Below, in pieces: positions 34,601 to 43,166 of a stretch of DNA of 64,000 bases (its first letter is position 1; every line of letters begins with the position of its first letter). The notes beneath the pieces are model-generated. The model was not told where the DNA came from. It was given only the letters and a program-made list of their open reading frames with translations, and did not search any database. Origin of the DNA: Williamsia serinedens (lineage in GTDB: Bacteria; Actinomycetota; Actinomycetes; Mycobacteriales; Mycobacteriaceae). Location of the stretch: positions 682,001-746,000 of the forward strand of contig NZ_JAMTCG010000003.1 of NCBI RefSeq assembly GCF_024171725.1, written 5' to 3'. A program made the translations under genes and the position numbers.

Positions 34601-35421
34601 CCGCCCAGCGGCTCCTGTGCGCCTTGGCCATGACGGCGGTGACGATCACGGCCGCGTGCTCGACCGGCACGTCTGCACCCGACCCGTCGTCGTCGGCTGC
34701 CGCGCCCTCCTCCGGGGCCATCCCTGGCGTGGGCACCTTCGACTACCAGCTCGGTGGCGCCTCGGCCATCCCCGACGGCGCGCGCATCGTCGTCCGCGAC
34801 GCGTCGGCGTGGCCCGCGCCCGGCGTGTTCTCCGTCTGTTACCTCAACGCTTTCCAGACCCAACCCGGCGATCGGTGGCCGACCGACCTGCTCGTCCGCG
34901 ACGACGACGGGCGCCCGATCGTCGACCCCGACTGGCCCGACGAGAACATCCTCGACATCGCGAAACCGCAGCGCCGTACACAGGCGGCCGCACGGGTCTT
35001 CGCGACGCTCGACCGATGTGCACGAGCAGGTTTCGCCGGCGTCGAGCTGGACAACCTGGACTCCTACACGCGCTCGGACGGGGCCTTCGACGCCGACGCC
35101 GCCCTCGCGTTCGGGCGGGTGCTCGTCGAGCACGCGCACCGGGCGGGCCTAGTCGTCGCCCAGAAGAACGCCGTCGACCTCGCCCGGCGAGGCCGGGACG
35201 ACGCAGGGTTCGACTTCGCGATCACCGAGGAGTGCGACCGCTACGGCGAGTGCTCCGAGGCGTCGGACGTCTACGGCCCGTCCGTCCTGGACGTCGAGTA
35301 CACCGACAACCTTCGGGGCTCGTTCGACGAGGTCTGCGCGCGGACGCCGGTGCGCACGATCCTGCGCGACCGCGCATTGGTCCCGGCGGGTACGCGCGGG
35401 CACGTCTACGCCCACTGCTGA
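34597..35421 (+). CDS. GH114-like lipoprotein (endo-alpha-1,4-polygalactosaminidase family)
   Basis: 274-aa lipoprotein. The signal ends in a lipobox TITAAC with Cys21 lipidated. The mature part is a Glyco_hydro_114/TM1410-type barrel with DYQLGGA, VCYLNAFQT and GFAGVELDNLDSY, the last holding the conserved acidic residues. Family members cleave alpha-1,4-galactosaminan in biofilm or wall polysaccharides. This suggests glycan turnover at the cell surface; the substrate here is inferred from the family only. Coupled to the hydrolase gene by a 4-bp overlap. Confidence 0.85.
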   Translation: MTAQRLLCALAMTAVTITAACSTGTSAPDPSSSAAAPSSGAIPGVGTFDYQLGGASAIPDGARIVVRDASAWPAPGVFSVCYLNAFQTQPGDRWPTDLLVRDDDGRPIVDPDWPDENILDIAKPQRRTQAAARVFATLDRCARAGFAGVELDNLDSYTRSDGAFDADAALAFGRVLVEHAHRAGLVVAQKNAVDLARRGRDDAGFDFAITEECDRYGECSEASDVYGPSVLDVEYTDNLRGSFDEVCARTPVRTILRDRALVPAGTRGHVYAHC

Positions 35422-35444
35422 CGCGGTCGGTGATTGGATCGGTC

Positions 35445-36908
35445 ATGGCCTCTGTCCGGCGCGCGAGCGTCCGCATCTGCCTCGCCGTCCTCGCGGTCCT
35501 TCTCGCGACGGTCGCGCTCCCGATCGGACGCCCCGCCGCCCACGCGGCACCGTCGCTGCCGACGGTGGAACCCGGTGTCCTGACGGTCGGGACGGAAGGC
35601 ACCTACTCGCCGTTCACCTACCACGTGAACGGCACCGGACCGCTCACCGGCTTCGACGTCGACGTCATCACCGACGTCGCCGAGAAGCTGGGCCTGCGAG
35701 TGAAGTTCGTCGAGTCGAACTTCGACAGCCTGTTCCCCGCGCTGGAGGCCGGTCGCTTCGACGTCATCGCCAACCAGATCTCCTATTCGGCCGATCGCGC
35801 TGCGAAGTACGACCTGTCCGAGCCGTACGTGCAGACCGCGAGCGTCGTCGTCGCACGGTCGGACGACGACTCCATCAAGTCCGTCGGTGATCTCCGCGGC
35901 AAGACAGCAGCGCAGTCCCTGACCAGCAACTACGCGCAGATCGCCCAGTCCGCGGGCGCGGTGGTGGAGCCGGTCAGCGGGTTCGACACCGCCATCCAGT
36001 TGCTGAAGGCCGGCCGGGTGCAGGCCACGGTCAACGACGAACTCACCGTCAAGGACTTCCTGACCAGGACCGACGACAAGTCCGTGAAGATCGCCGCCAC
36101 CACACCCGACGTGAGCAGGCAGGTGTTCGCGGCCCGCAAGAACTCCGGACTCATCCCCGCCATCAACACCGAGATCACCGCACTGCGGGACGACGGCACC
36201 CTCGACAAGACCTACGCGAAGTACTTCGACGCGACGGACCGGGCTCCGAGCACGTGGTCGGTGGTGCGCAGCAACCTGGTGCCGCTGCTGAAGGCGACGG
36301 TCACGGGCACCATCCCGCTGACCGCGATCAGTTTCGTCATCGGCCTCGCGATCGCGTTGGGCGTGGCGCTGGCGCGGATGTCGTCACGGCGGATCGTCTC
36401 CTCGATCGCGCGGCTCTACATCTCGATCATCCGCGGCACGCCTCTGCTCGTGCAGCTGTTCATCATCTTCTTCGCGCTGCCCGAGCTCGGGATCGTCGTG
36501 AGCCCGTTCCCTGCGGCGATCGTGGCGTTCAGTCTCAACGTGGGCGGCTATGCCGCGGAGATCATCCGCGCCGCCATCTTGTCCATCGATCGCGGGCAGT
36601 GGGAAGCATCGGAATCCCTCGGTCTGTCCCGCTGGGAGACCCTGCGGTCGGTGATCCTCCCGCAGGCCGCGCGGACCGCTGTGCCGCCGCTGTCGAACAC
36701 GCTGATCTCGCTGGTGAAGGACACGTCACTCGCCTCGACGATCCTCGTGACCGAGCTGTTCCGCCAAGCACAGATCGCCGCGGCGAGCACGTTCGAATAC
36801 CTCGCGCTCTACAGCACGGCCGCGCTGTACTACTGGGTGATCTGCCTGGCGCTCTCGTTCGCCCAGATCCGCCTGGAGGTCCGCCTGAGCCGCTTCGTCG
36901 CCCGCTGA
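35445..36908 (+). CDS. Amino-acid ABC transporter, fused binding protein and permease
   Basis: 487-aa fusion. Residues 1-35 are a signal peptide (AVLLATVALPIGRPAAHA). Residues ~42-265 form a periplasmic-type solute-binding domain of the glutamine/arginine family (GTEGTYSPFTYHVNG, GFDVDVITDVAEKLGL). Residues ~275-487 are a His/Glu/Gln/Arg permease with the EAA motif near EASESLGLSRWETLRSVILPQA. No ATPase gene is adjacent, so it must borrow one encoded elsewhere. Follows the GH114 gene by 23 bp and may share its transcript. Confidence 0.9.
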   Translation: MASVRRASVRICLAVLAVLLATVALPIGRPAAHAAPSLPTVEPGVLTVGTEGTYSPFTYHVNGTGPLTGFDVDVITDVAEKLGLRVKFVESNFDSLFPALEAGRFDVIANQISYSADRAAKYDLSEPYVQTASVVVARSDDDSIKSVGDLRGKTAAQSLTSNYAQIAQSAGAVVEPVSGFDTAIQLLKAGRVQATVNDELTVKDFLTRTDDKSVKIAATTPDVSRQVFAARKNSGLIPAINTEITALRDDGTLDKTYAKYFDATDRAPSTWSVVRSNLVPLLKATVTGTIPLTAISFVIGLAIALGVALARMSSRRIVSSIARLYISIIRGTPLLVQLFIIFFALPELGIVVSPFPAAIVAFSLNVGGYAAEIIRAAILSIDRGQWEASESLGLSRWETLRSVILPQAARTAVPPLSNTLISLVKDTSLASTILVTELFRQAQIAAASTFEYLALYSTAALYYWVICLALSFAQIRLEVRLSRFVAR

Positions 36909-36924
36909 CCCCGCCCCGAGCGTG

Positions 36925-37136
36925 CACCAGATCTCGTCGACCGTGCATCAGATCGCGCCGAGTGGTTCACGAGTGCACGGGCGCGGGGATCTAGTGCACG
37001 TTCGCGGGGATCTGCCGCACGATCGGCGAGCGGTTTCGGCACGGTCGGGGAGTCGTTTCGGCGCGGTCGGCGACTGGTTTCGGCACGGTCGGCGAGTCGT
37101 TTCGGCACGGTCGGGCAGTCGTTTCGGCACGGTCGT
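36925..37136. repeat. Repeat island: inverted pair plus five 22-bp direct repeats
   Basis: Five consecutive 22-bp units (37027-37136) share TTTCGGCACGGTCGG with one to three changes each. Before them, copies of GTGCACCAGATC recur in inverse form as GATCTAGTGCAC (around 36922 and 36989). The 262-bp gap lies between co-directional genes, and the last unit ends just before the SnoaL promoter. Unknown function; same ~21-bp period as the other islands. Confidence 0.85.
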
Positions 37137-37147
37137 CGAGTTTGACC

Positions 37148-37164
37148 AAGCGTTTGCTTAGTAT
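37148..37164 (+). promoter_or_regulatory. Operator and -10 of the SnoaL-like gene
   Basis: AAGCGTTTGCTT (37148-37159) is a dyad with arms AAGC/GCTT, like TetR sites in mycobacterial lipid genes. TAGTAT (37159-37164) overlaps its end by one base and lies 6 nt before the ATG, indicating a leaderless, operator-controlled promoter. Confidence 0.55.
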
Positions 37165-37170
37165 CGATCC

Positions 37171-37674
37171 ATGTCCGGTTTCACGGCCGACGAGTTGTCG
37201 GCGGCGTTCGCGCGGTTCGAGGCGACGACGGAGGCATGCGCGGCGACCGGCGACTGGAACGCGTGGGCCGAGCAGTTCACCGTCGACGCCGACTACATCG
37301 AGCACGCGATGGGGACGATGAAGGGCCGCGAGGAGATCCGCCCGTGGATCGCGAAGACCATGGGCTCGTTCCCCGGCAACCACATGGTCGCGTTCCCCTC
37401 GCTGTGGCACGTCTGCGACCCGTCGACGGCCCGGGTGATCTGTGAGATCGACAACCCCATGCGCGACCCGGGCGACGGGTCGCGTGTCTCGGCCACCAAC
37501 ATCACGATCCTCACCTACGCCGGCGACGGGCAGTGGTCGTGCGAGGAGGACGTCTACAACCCTCTCGAGTTCGGCAAGGCTGCCCTGACCTGGTGCGTAC
37601 GCGCCGAGGCCACGGGGCAGATCACCCCCGAGGCGCGGCGCTGGATGGAGACGACGGGGGCCTTCTTCCGCTGA
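37171..37674 (+). CDS. SnoaL/NTF2-like protein
   Basis: 167-aa cone-shaped alpha+beta barrel protein of the NTF2-like superfamily. The N-terminal helix FARFEATTEACAATGDWNAWAEQF, then DADYIEHAMGTMKGREEI, are typical. Members bind or isomerise hydrophobic ligands such as steroids or polyketides. The AAGC-GTTT-GCTT operator in its promoter resembles those of mycobacterial TetR regulators of lipid degradation, which hints at a role in steroid or fatty-acid use; this is inference. mRNA likely leaderless. Confidence 0.85.
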   Translation: MSGFTADELSAAFARFEATTEACAATGDWNAWAEQFTVDADYIEHAMGTMKGREEIRPWIAKTMGSFPGNHMVAFPSLWHVCDPSTARVICEIDNPMRDPGDGSRVSATNITILTYAGDGQWSCEEDVYNPLEFGKAALTWCVRAEATGQITPEARRWMETTGAFFR

Positions 37675-37808
37675 GCCCGCACCCCGTCGACGGCGAGGTC
37701 GCGCGGGGTTTGGGAACAGTCACGACCACGCCTCGTGAACTTGGGCCGCACCGACCGCTCCCGTAGGCTGGACCACTGTTCGCGCACGTCGTCGAGGAGG
37801 GTGGACCC

Positions 37809-38801
37809 ATGGCACGCGAGATGACGCAACTCGAGCTCCTCAAGGAGTTGTCGCCTGCTGCCGAGGAGAACGTCAATCGTCACCTGTCGGTGGCGAAGGA
37901 CTGGAACCCGCACGACTACATCCCGTGGGACGAGGGACAGAACTTCGCCGCGCTCGGCGGCCAGGACTGGAGCGAGGACCAGTCGGAGCTCGGTGACGTC
38001 GCCAAGGCCGCGATGATCACGAACCTGCTCACCGAGGACAACCTCCCCTCCTACCACCGCGAGATCGCCAACAACTTCTCCACCGACGACGCGTGGGGCC
38101 ACTGGGTCGGCCGCTGGACCGCCGAGGAGAACCGCCACGGTCTCGCCATGCGCGACTACCTCGTCGTGACCCGCGGCGTCGACCCCGTCGCCCTCGAAGA
38201 GGCGCGGATGATCCACATGACCAACGGCTTCACGTCGGTGGGCGTCGGCGGCGACCGCGCGGACGAGGTCGAGGCCCACGGCGGCGAGCTCGGTCTGCTG
38301 TACACGGTCGCGTACGTGACCTTCCAGGAGCTCGCGACCCGCGTCTCGCACCGCAACACCGGCCGGGCCTGCAACGACCCGATCGCCGACAAGCTGCTGC
38401 AGCGCATCGCGGCCGACGAGAACCTGCACATGATCTTCTACCGCAACATCGTGGGTGCGGCGATGGACCTGACGCCGGACCAGACGCTGCGCGCGATCAC
38501 CGACGTCATCTGCAACTTCCAGATGCCCGGTGCCGGTATGCCGAACTTCCGTCGGCACGGCGTGCTGATGGCCAAGCACGGCATCTACGACCTGCGCCAG
38601 CACCACGAGGAGGTCGTCATGCCGATCCTCCGCAAGCTCAACGTCTTCGACCGAGACGACTTCGGCCCCGAGGGCGAGAAGGACCGCGAGCGCCTGCACG
38701 CGTTCACCGAGAAGCTCGCTGAGGACACTCTGAAGTTCGAGGAGATGCGTGACCGCGCCCTGGCCCGCGAGGCGGCCAAGCGCGAGGCCCGCGCGTCCTG
38801 A
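37809..38801 (+). CDS. desA1: Acyl-ACP desaturase (DesA1-like)
   Basis: 330-aa ferritin-like di-iron stearoyl-ACP desaturase family protein. Iron ligands are visible in LTEDNLPSYHREI, the EENRHG motif, and ADENLHMIFYRN (ExxH). In mycobacteria DesA1 introduces the double bond in meromycolic acid synthesis. Position next to dus, LCP and phoU matches Rv0824c, so this is the likely orthologue. A TAGGCT -10 box lies ~43 nt upstream and the ATG has GAGGAGG in the leader. It is followed after 8 bp by the dus gene. Confidence 0.9.
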   Translation: MAREMTQLELLKELSPAAEENVNRHLSVAKDWNPHDYIPWDEGQNFAALGGQDWSEDQSELGDVAKAAMITNLLTEDNLPSYHREIANNFSTDDAWGHWVGRWTAEENRHGLAMRDYLVVTRGVDPVALEEARMIHMTNGFTSVGVGGDRADEVEAHGGELGLLYTVAYVTFQELATRVSHRNTGRACNDPIADKLLQRIAADENLHMIFYRNIVGAAMDLTPDQTLRAITDVICNFQMPGAGMPNFRRHGVLMAKHGIYDLRQHHEEVVMPILRKLNVFDRDDFGPEGEKDRERLHAFTEKLAEDTLKFEEMRDRALAREAAKREARAS

Positions 38802-38809
38802 GGACCTGT

Positions 38810-40021
38810 GTGACAACACTTCTCGACCCCGCGACCGCCGCACCCGATCCCTCGGGCGCGGCGGTTTCGGCATCCGCTCGTGCCGCGCTGCGCATCGGTC
38901 CGTTCGACCTCGCCAGCCCCGTCGTGCTGGCGCCGATGGCCGGCGTCACCAACGTCGCGTTCCGCACGCTGTGTCGTGAACTCGAGATGGAACGCACCGG
39001 CACGGTGTCGGGCCTGTACGTGTGCGAGATGGTCACCGCACGCGCTCTCGTCGAACGGCATCCCACGACGATGCACATGACGACGTTCGGCCCCACGGAG
39101 ACGCCGCGGTCGATGCAGCTGTACACCGTCGACCCCGAGTACACCTATGCCGCGGCGAAGATGATCGTCGACGAGGACCTCGCCGACCACATCGACATGA
39201 ACTTCGGCTGCCCGGTCCCCAAGGTGACCCGCAAGGGCGGCGGCTCGGCGATCCCGTACAAGCGGCGTCTGTTCCAGAACATCGTCGCCGCCGCCGTCCG
39301 CGCTGTCGAGGGCACCGACATCCCCGTGACGGTGAAGTTCCGCATCGGGATCGACGACGACCACCACACCCACCTCGACGCCGGGCGGATCGCGGCCGCC
39401 GAGGGCGCGAAAGCCGTTGCGCTGCACGCTCGGACGGCATCGCAGCGGTATTCCGGCGAGGCCGACTGGTCTCAGATCGCCGCTCTCAAGGAGCACGTCA
39501 CCGAGGTGCCCGTGCTCGGCAACGGTGACATCTTCGAGCCGACGGACGCGGTCGCGATGATGGAGCAGACCGGCTGCGACGGCGTCGTCATCGGACGTGG
39601 GTGCCTGGGTCGGCCCTGGCTCTTCGCCGAACTCAGCGCCCACCTCAACGGCCTGCCCGCACCGACACCGCCGACCCTGGGCGAGGTCGCGGACATCATC
39701 GTGCGCCACGGTCGCCTTCTCGCCGACCACCACGGCGAGGACAAGGGCATGCGGGAGATCCGCAAGCACGTCGCCTGGTACCTGCGTGGCTTCCCCGTGG
39801 GCTCGGATCTGCGGCGTGACCTCGCGCTGGTCACCACCGTCGAGCAACTGCGTGATCTCGTCGGTCGCCTCGACGCCGACGTGCCGTTCCCGCGGGACGG
39901 ACACGGCCCGCGCGGACGGCAGGGGTCACCCGCCGCGGTGGCGCTCCCCGACGGCTGGCTCGACGACCCCGACGACGACTGCGTCCCCGACGGCGCGGAG
40001 GTCATGCACTCGGGCGGATGA
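38810..40021 (+). CDS. dusB: tRNA-dihydrouridine synthase
   Basis: 403-aa FMN-dependent enzyme that reduces uridines in tRNA D-loops. The N-terminal TIM barrel has VVLAPMAGVTNVAFR and the catalytic cysteine in NFGCPVPKVTRKGGGSA. The C-terminal helical tRNA-binding domain spans residues ~270-350. The N-terminus is extended by ~30 residues (LLDPATAAPDPSG). It corresponds in position to Rv0823c and is probably co-transcribed with the desaturase gene (8-bp gap). Confidence 0.93.
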   Translation: MTTLLDPATAAPDPSGAAVSASARAALRIGPFDLASPVVLAPMAGVTNVAFRTLCRELEMERTGTVSGLYVCEMVTARALVERHPTTMHMTTFGPTETPRSMQLYTVDPEYTYAAAKMIVDEDLADHIDMNFGCPVPKVTRKGGGSAIPYKRRLFQNIVAAAVRAVEGTDIPVTVKFRIGIDDDHHTHLDAGRIAAAEGAKAVALHARTASQRYSGEADWSQIAALKEHVTEVPVLGNGDIFEPTDAVAMMEQTGCDGVVIGRGCLGRPWLFAELSAHLNGLPAPTPPTLGEVADIIVRHGRLLADHHGEDKGMREIRKHVAWYLRGFPVGSDLRRDLALVTTVEQLRDLVGRLDADVPFPRDGHGPRGRQGSPAAVALPDGWLDDPDDDCVPDGAEVMHSGG

Positions 40022-40085
40022 CCGGCCGGAATTGCCAGCTTGCGGCCGTACCATGGCCTGACCCCCGCACCTTCAGAGGAGTTCA

Positions 40086-42203
40086 GTGAGCGACGAGCAA
40101 CCACCCGGATCCCCGGGTCCGGGCGATGCCTCGCGCCGCGACGACCCCTCCGACGGATCCGGACGTCTCAGCCGCGACGAGATCCTGCGTCGCCTCGAGC
40201 AACCCTCCGACGAGGTGCTCCGCGAACCCACCGACCGGGGGCGCATCCCGTCCGACGGCCGCCGCCGCACCGTCGCCGACCTCCTACGGGAGATCGAGCA
40301 GCGCGACGGTACGACGACGCCGCCGGCCGCGCCGCAACAACCCCGGCGCCCGAACCCCAGGTCTCGACCCGCGCCGCCCGCGCCCGGTCCGACTGCCCCG
40401 AGCGCGGACAGTCCGGCCCCGCCGCGCCCTCCGGAGGACGCCGACCGGACGGAGACCATCCCGCCCGTCGCCGACCCGCGGCCGGCGGCCCCGTCCGGCA
40501 CCGACCGTTCGTCGACACCGGACCATGCCGAAACGACGACGATCCCGCCGGTCGTCGACGCACCGACAGCGGACTCGCCGGCCCCGGCACCGGGCGGTCG
40601 TCGTCGCCGTGCCGCCGGGCCGGCGGTGCTGCCGGCCAGCGGGACCCGCCTCGCCGCGGCGGACCGTCGGGCCCGTCGCCGTCGTACCGCGACGACGGGC
40701 GGGCGCGTCGTCGTCGCACTCGCCTGCGTGCTGTCGCTGGTCGGCACCGGGTTCGTGTGGGGGTATCTGCGCACCACGAACGGTGGTTTCCGCACCATCT
40801 CGGCGGTGAACGCCGACGACAAGAACATCCGCAACAAGGGCGCGCAGACCGGTGACCAGACCTATCTGATCGTCGGCACCGACACCCGCGCCGGCCAGAA
40901 CGGCCGCGTCGGCGCCGGCACCACCGCCGAGGCCGACGGCGCCCGGTCGGACACGGTCATCCTCGTCAACGTCCCGGCCAACCGCAGTCGCGTCGTCGCG
41001 GTGTCGTTCCCCCGCGACCTCGCCGTCGACCGCCCCGAGTGCCGGAGCTGGGACAACAACACCGGCACCTACGGGACCGACATGGTGCCCGCCGAGACCG
41101 GCGCGAAGCTCAACACCGCCTACGGCGACGGCGGCCCCGAGTGCGCGGTCAAGGTGATCCAGCAGCTGTCGGGTCTCAACATCAACCACTTCATCGCCAT
41201 GGACTTCTTCGGGTTCGAGCAGGTGGTCAACAAGCTCGGCGGGGTGCAGGTCTGTTCCCCGACGCCCCTCTACGACTACGAACTCGGCCAGATCCTGTCG
41301 CGCCCCGGCAAGCAGATCGTGCGGGGGTCCCGCGCGCTGAACTACGTCCGCGCCCGCACCGTCGAGAGCGAGGGCAACGGCGACTACGGCCGCATCAAGC
41401 GACAGCAACTCTTCATGTCCTCGCTGCTGCGGAGCATGCTCTCGGGTCAGGTGCTCTCGAACCCGGCGAAGCTGAACGGGATCATCAACACCTTCATCAA
41501 GTACAGCCTCGTCGACGGCATCGACACCGACAGCCTGTTGAACCTGGCCCAGTCTCTCGACGGCCTGCAGGCGGGTCGGGTCACGTTCCTCACCGTCCCG
41601 ACCGCCGGAACCACCACCGACGGGTCGAACAACGAGATCCCGCGCACCGACGACATCAACGCCATCTTCGACGCGATCATCAACGACGATCCCCTGCCCG
41701 GTGAGCAGCGGGCCGCGACCCCGCCGTCGTCGTCGCGGTCCGAGTCGTCGACCCCGTCGCCGACCACCAGCGAGGCGCCCACGGAGGTCACCGTGAACGC
41801 GCAGTCACCCGAGAGCGTCGGCGTGCGTGTCCTCAACGCCACCGGCACCACGGGTCTCGCCACACGGGTGTCCGACGAGATGTCCACCAAGGGGTTCGAC
41901 GTCCGCGGTGTCGCCGACGCGTCGCAGAACCAGGATCAGACCGTCGTCCGCTACGGCCCCGGCGCGCAGGCGGCCGCGGCGACGGTCGCGGCGATGATCC
42001 CGGGCGCGGTGATCCAGCCGGACCGGACCGTGAAGTCCGGCGTGGAGGTCCTGCTGGGCAGCCAGTTCTCCGGTTCCCTCGGCGAGGTGCCGACGCAGGG
42101 CTCGGCCGTGCGCGTCATGCAGAACCCGCAGTCGAACGAGACCGTCGAACTGCCCAACGACCTGAGCGTCACCAACGGGGCGGACACCAGCTGCAACACG
42201 TGA
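40086..42203 (+). CDS. LytR-CpsA-Psr (LCP) ligase with LytR_C domain
   Basis: 705-aa cell-wall ligase. A long Pro/Arg-rich cytoplasmic N-terminus (residues 1-205) precedes one TM helix (~206-228). The LCP domain (~258-430) carries GTDTRAG, the RSDTVILVNV and SFPRDLAV motifs, and Arg residues for polyprenyl phosphate. A LytR_C domain lies at ~575-665. LCP enzymes transfer arabinogalactan to peptidoglycan in mycobacteria. GTG start with AGAGGAG upstream. Positional counterpart of Rv0822c. Confidence 0.93.
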   Translation: MSDEQPPGSPGPGDASRRDDPSDGSGRLSRDEILRRLEQPSDEVLREPTDRGRIPSDGRRRTVADLLREIEQRDGTTTPPAAPQQPRRPNPRSRPAPPAPGPTAPSADSPAPPRPPEDADRTETIPPVADPRPAAPSGTDRSSTPDHAETTTIPPVVDAPTADSPAPAPGGRRRRAAGPAVLPASGTRLAAADRRARRRRTATTGGRVVVALACVLSLVGTGFVWGYLRTTNGGFRTISAVNADDKNIRNKGAQTGDQTYLIVGTDTRAGQNGRVGAGTTAEADGARSDTVILVNVPANRSRVVAVSFPRDLAVDRPECRSWDNNTGTYGTDMVPAETGAKLNTAYGDGGPECAVKVIQQLSGLNINHFIAMDFFGFEQVVNKLGGVQVCSPTPLYDYELGQILSRPGKQIVRGSRALNYVRARTVESEGNGDYGRIKRQQLFMSSLLRSMLSGQVLSNPAKLNGIINTFIKYSLVDGIDTDSLLNLAQSLDGLQAGRVTFLTVPTAGTTTDGSNNEIPRTDDINAIFDAIINDDPLPGEQRAATPPSSSRSESSTPSPTTSEAPTEVTVNAQSPESVGVRVLNATGTTGLATRVSDEMSTKGFDVRGVADASQNQDQTVVRYGPGAQAAAATVAAMIPGAVIQPDRTVKSGVEVLLGSQFSGSLGEVPTQGSAVRVMQNPQSNETVELPNDLSVTNGADTSCNT

Positions 42204-42207
42204 CCCG

Positions 42208-42225
42208 GTTCACGTCCCGTTCACC
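42208..42225 (+). promoter_or_regulatory. PHO box upstream of phoU
   Basis: GTTCACG (42208-42214) and GTTCACC (42219-42225) are direct repeats with 11-bp periodicity, the form bound by PhoP/SenX3-RegX3-type regulators in actinobacteria. The site lies ~45-60 bp before the phoU transcription start. Confidence 0.65.
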
Positions 42226-42256
42226 GCTGCACAACCGTCTGATCGCCGGGTGTGAG

Positions 42257-42262
42257 TAGTCT
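42257..42262 (+). promoter_or_regulatory. -10 box of leaderless phoU
   Basis: TAGTCT ends 6 nt before the phoU ATG. No Shine-Dalgarno sequence lies between. Confidence 0.55.
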
Positions 42263-42268
42263 CGGCGT

Positions 42269-42934
42269 ATGCGTACTGCGTATCACGAGCAGATGGCGGA
42301 GTTGAACGCCGTTCTCGGCCAGATGTCCGAGCTCGCGGGCAAGGCCATGGAGCGGTCGACCCGGGCGCTGCTCCAGGCTGATCTCGCCGTCGCCGAGTCC
42401 GTCATCACCGACCACGAGGAGATCGTCCGACTCTCGGCGGCCGCGGAGGAACGGGCCTTCGCCCTCCTCGCCCTGCAGGCCCCCGTCGCGGGTGATCTTC
42501 GCGCCATCGTCAGCGGTTTCCAGATCGTCGCAGACGTCGACCGGATGGGCGCGCTGGCGCTGCACGTCGCGAAGGTCGCACGCCGCCGCCACCCGAACAA
42601 GGCGCTGCCCGAGGAGGTCAACGGCTACTTCGCGGAGATGGGCCGGCTCGCCGTGCAGATGGCGCTCAACGCCCGCGAGGTACTGAACAACCAGGACCCG
42701 ACCGCCGCGCTGCGCCTCCAGAGCGACGACGACGCCATGGACGACCTGCACCGGCACCTCTTCACGGTCCTCATGGACCGCGAGTGGAAGCACGGTGTGG
42801 CCGCCGCCGTCGACGTGACGCTCCTCGGCCGCTACTACGAGCGCTTCTCCGATCACGCCGTCCTCATCGGACGTCGGGTGGTGTTCCAGGCGACCGGCAA
42901 GACCCCCGAGCAGTTCGCCGAGATCGACGCCTGA
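42269..42934 (+). CDS. phoU: PhoU phosphate-signalling regulator
   Basis: 221-aa all-helical PhoU protein made of two three-helix bundles, each with the metal-binding E/DxxxD-type signature ([28 protein letters not shown] region). PhoU links the PstSCAB transporter to the PhoR/SenX3 kinase and turns off the phosphate regulon when phosphate is plentiful. Orthologue of mycobacterial phoY2 by position. It is preceded by a PHO box and -10 TAGTCT 6 nt upstream, so it is probably induced in phosphate starvation. It converges on pstB. Confidence 0.94.
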   Translation: MRTAYHEQMAELNAVLGQMSELAGKAMERSTRALLQADLAVAESVITDHEEIVRLSAAAEERAFALLALQAPVAGDLRAIVSGFQIVADVDRMGALALHVAKVARRRHPNKALPEEVNGYFAEMGRLAVQMALNAREVLNNQDPTAALRLQSDDDAMDDLHRHLFTVLMDREWKHGVAAAVDVTLLGRYYERFSDHAVLIGRRVVFQATGKTPEQFAEIDA

Positions 42935-42957
42935 CACCCCACTCGCCGCGCGCGAGT

Positions 42958-43102
42958 CCTCCCGGCGTCGAGTGGGCGTTTCCGGACGTCGAGTGGGCGG
43001 TTCCCGACGTCGAGTGGGCGGCCCAGCACACTTGATCGGTCCAACCGCCCAGTGAACGTCCACAGCCGCCCAGTCGACGTCGGTGACCGCCCAGTCGACG
43101 AC
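42958..43102. repeat. 21-bp repeat island, direct then inverted
   Basis: Three units built on CGTCGAGTGGGCGG (starts ~42965, 42986, 43007) are followed after ~25 bp by three inverted copies containing ACCGCCCAGT. Spacing is 21-22 bp. It occupies the gap between the convergent phoU and pstB genes, followed by a separate terminator hairpin. Its core resembles the unit of the 3.0-kb island (TTGGGCA versus GTGGGCG). Confidence 0.82.
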
Positions 43103-43115
43103 GTTCAACCGACAG

Positions 43116-43152
43116 ACGAAGGCCCCCACCGGATCCCGGTGAGGGCCTTCGT
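43116..43152. terminator. Bidirectional terminator between phoU and pstB
   Basis: ACGAAGGCCC (43116-43125) pairs with GGGCCTTCGT (43143-43152), continued by CCACCGG/CCGGTGA inside. It lies 15 bp downstream of the pstB stop and also faces phoU. Confidence 0.78.
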
Positions 43153-43166
43153 CGTGGCGCGGTCGA

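Noticed and set aside
36925-37136. The 22-bp array as a CRISPR.
   Set aside because: Units abut each other with no unique spacers, and no cas genes are in the window.
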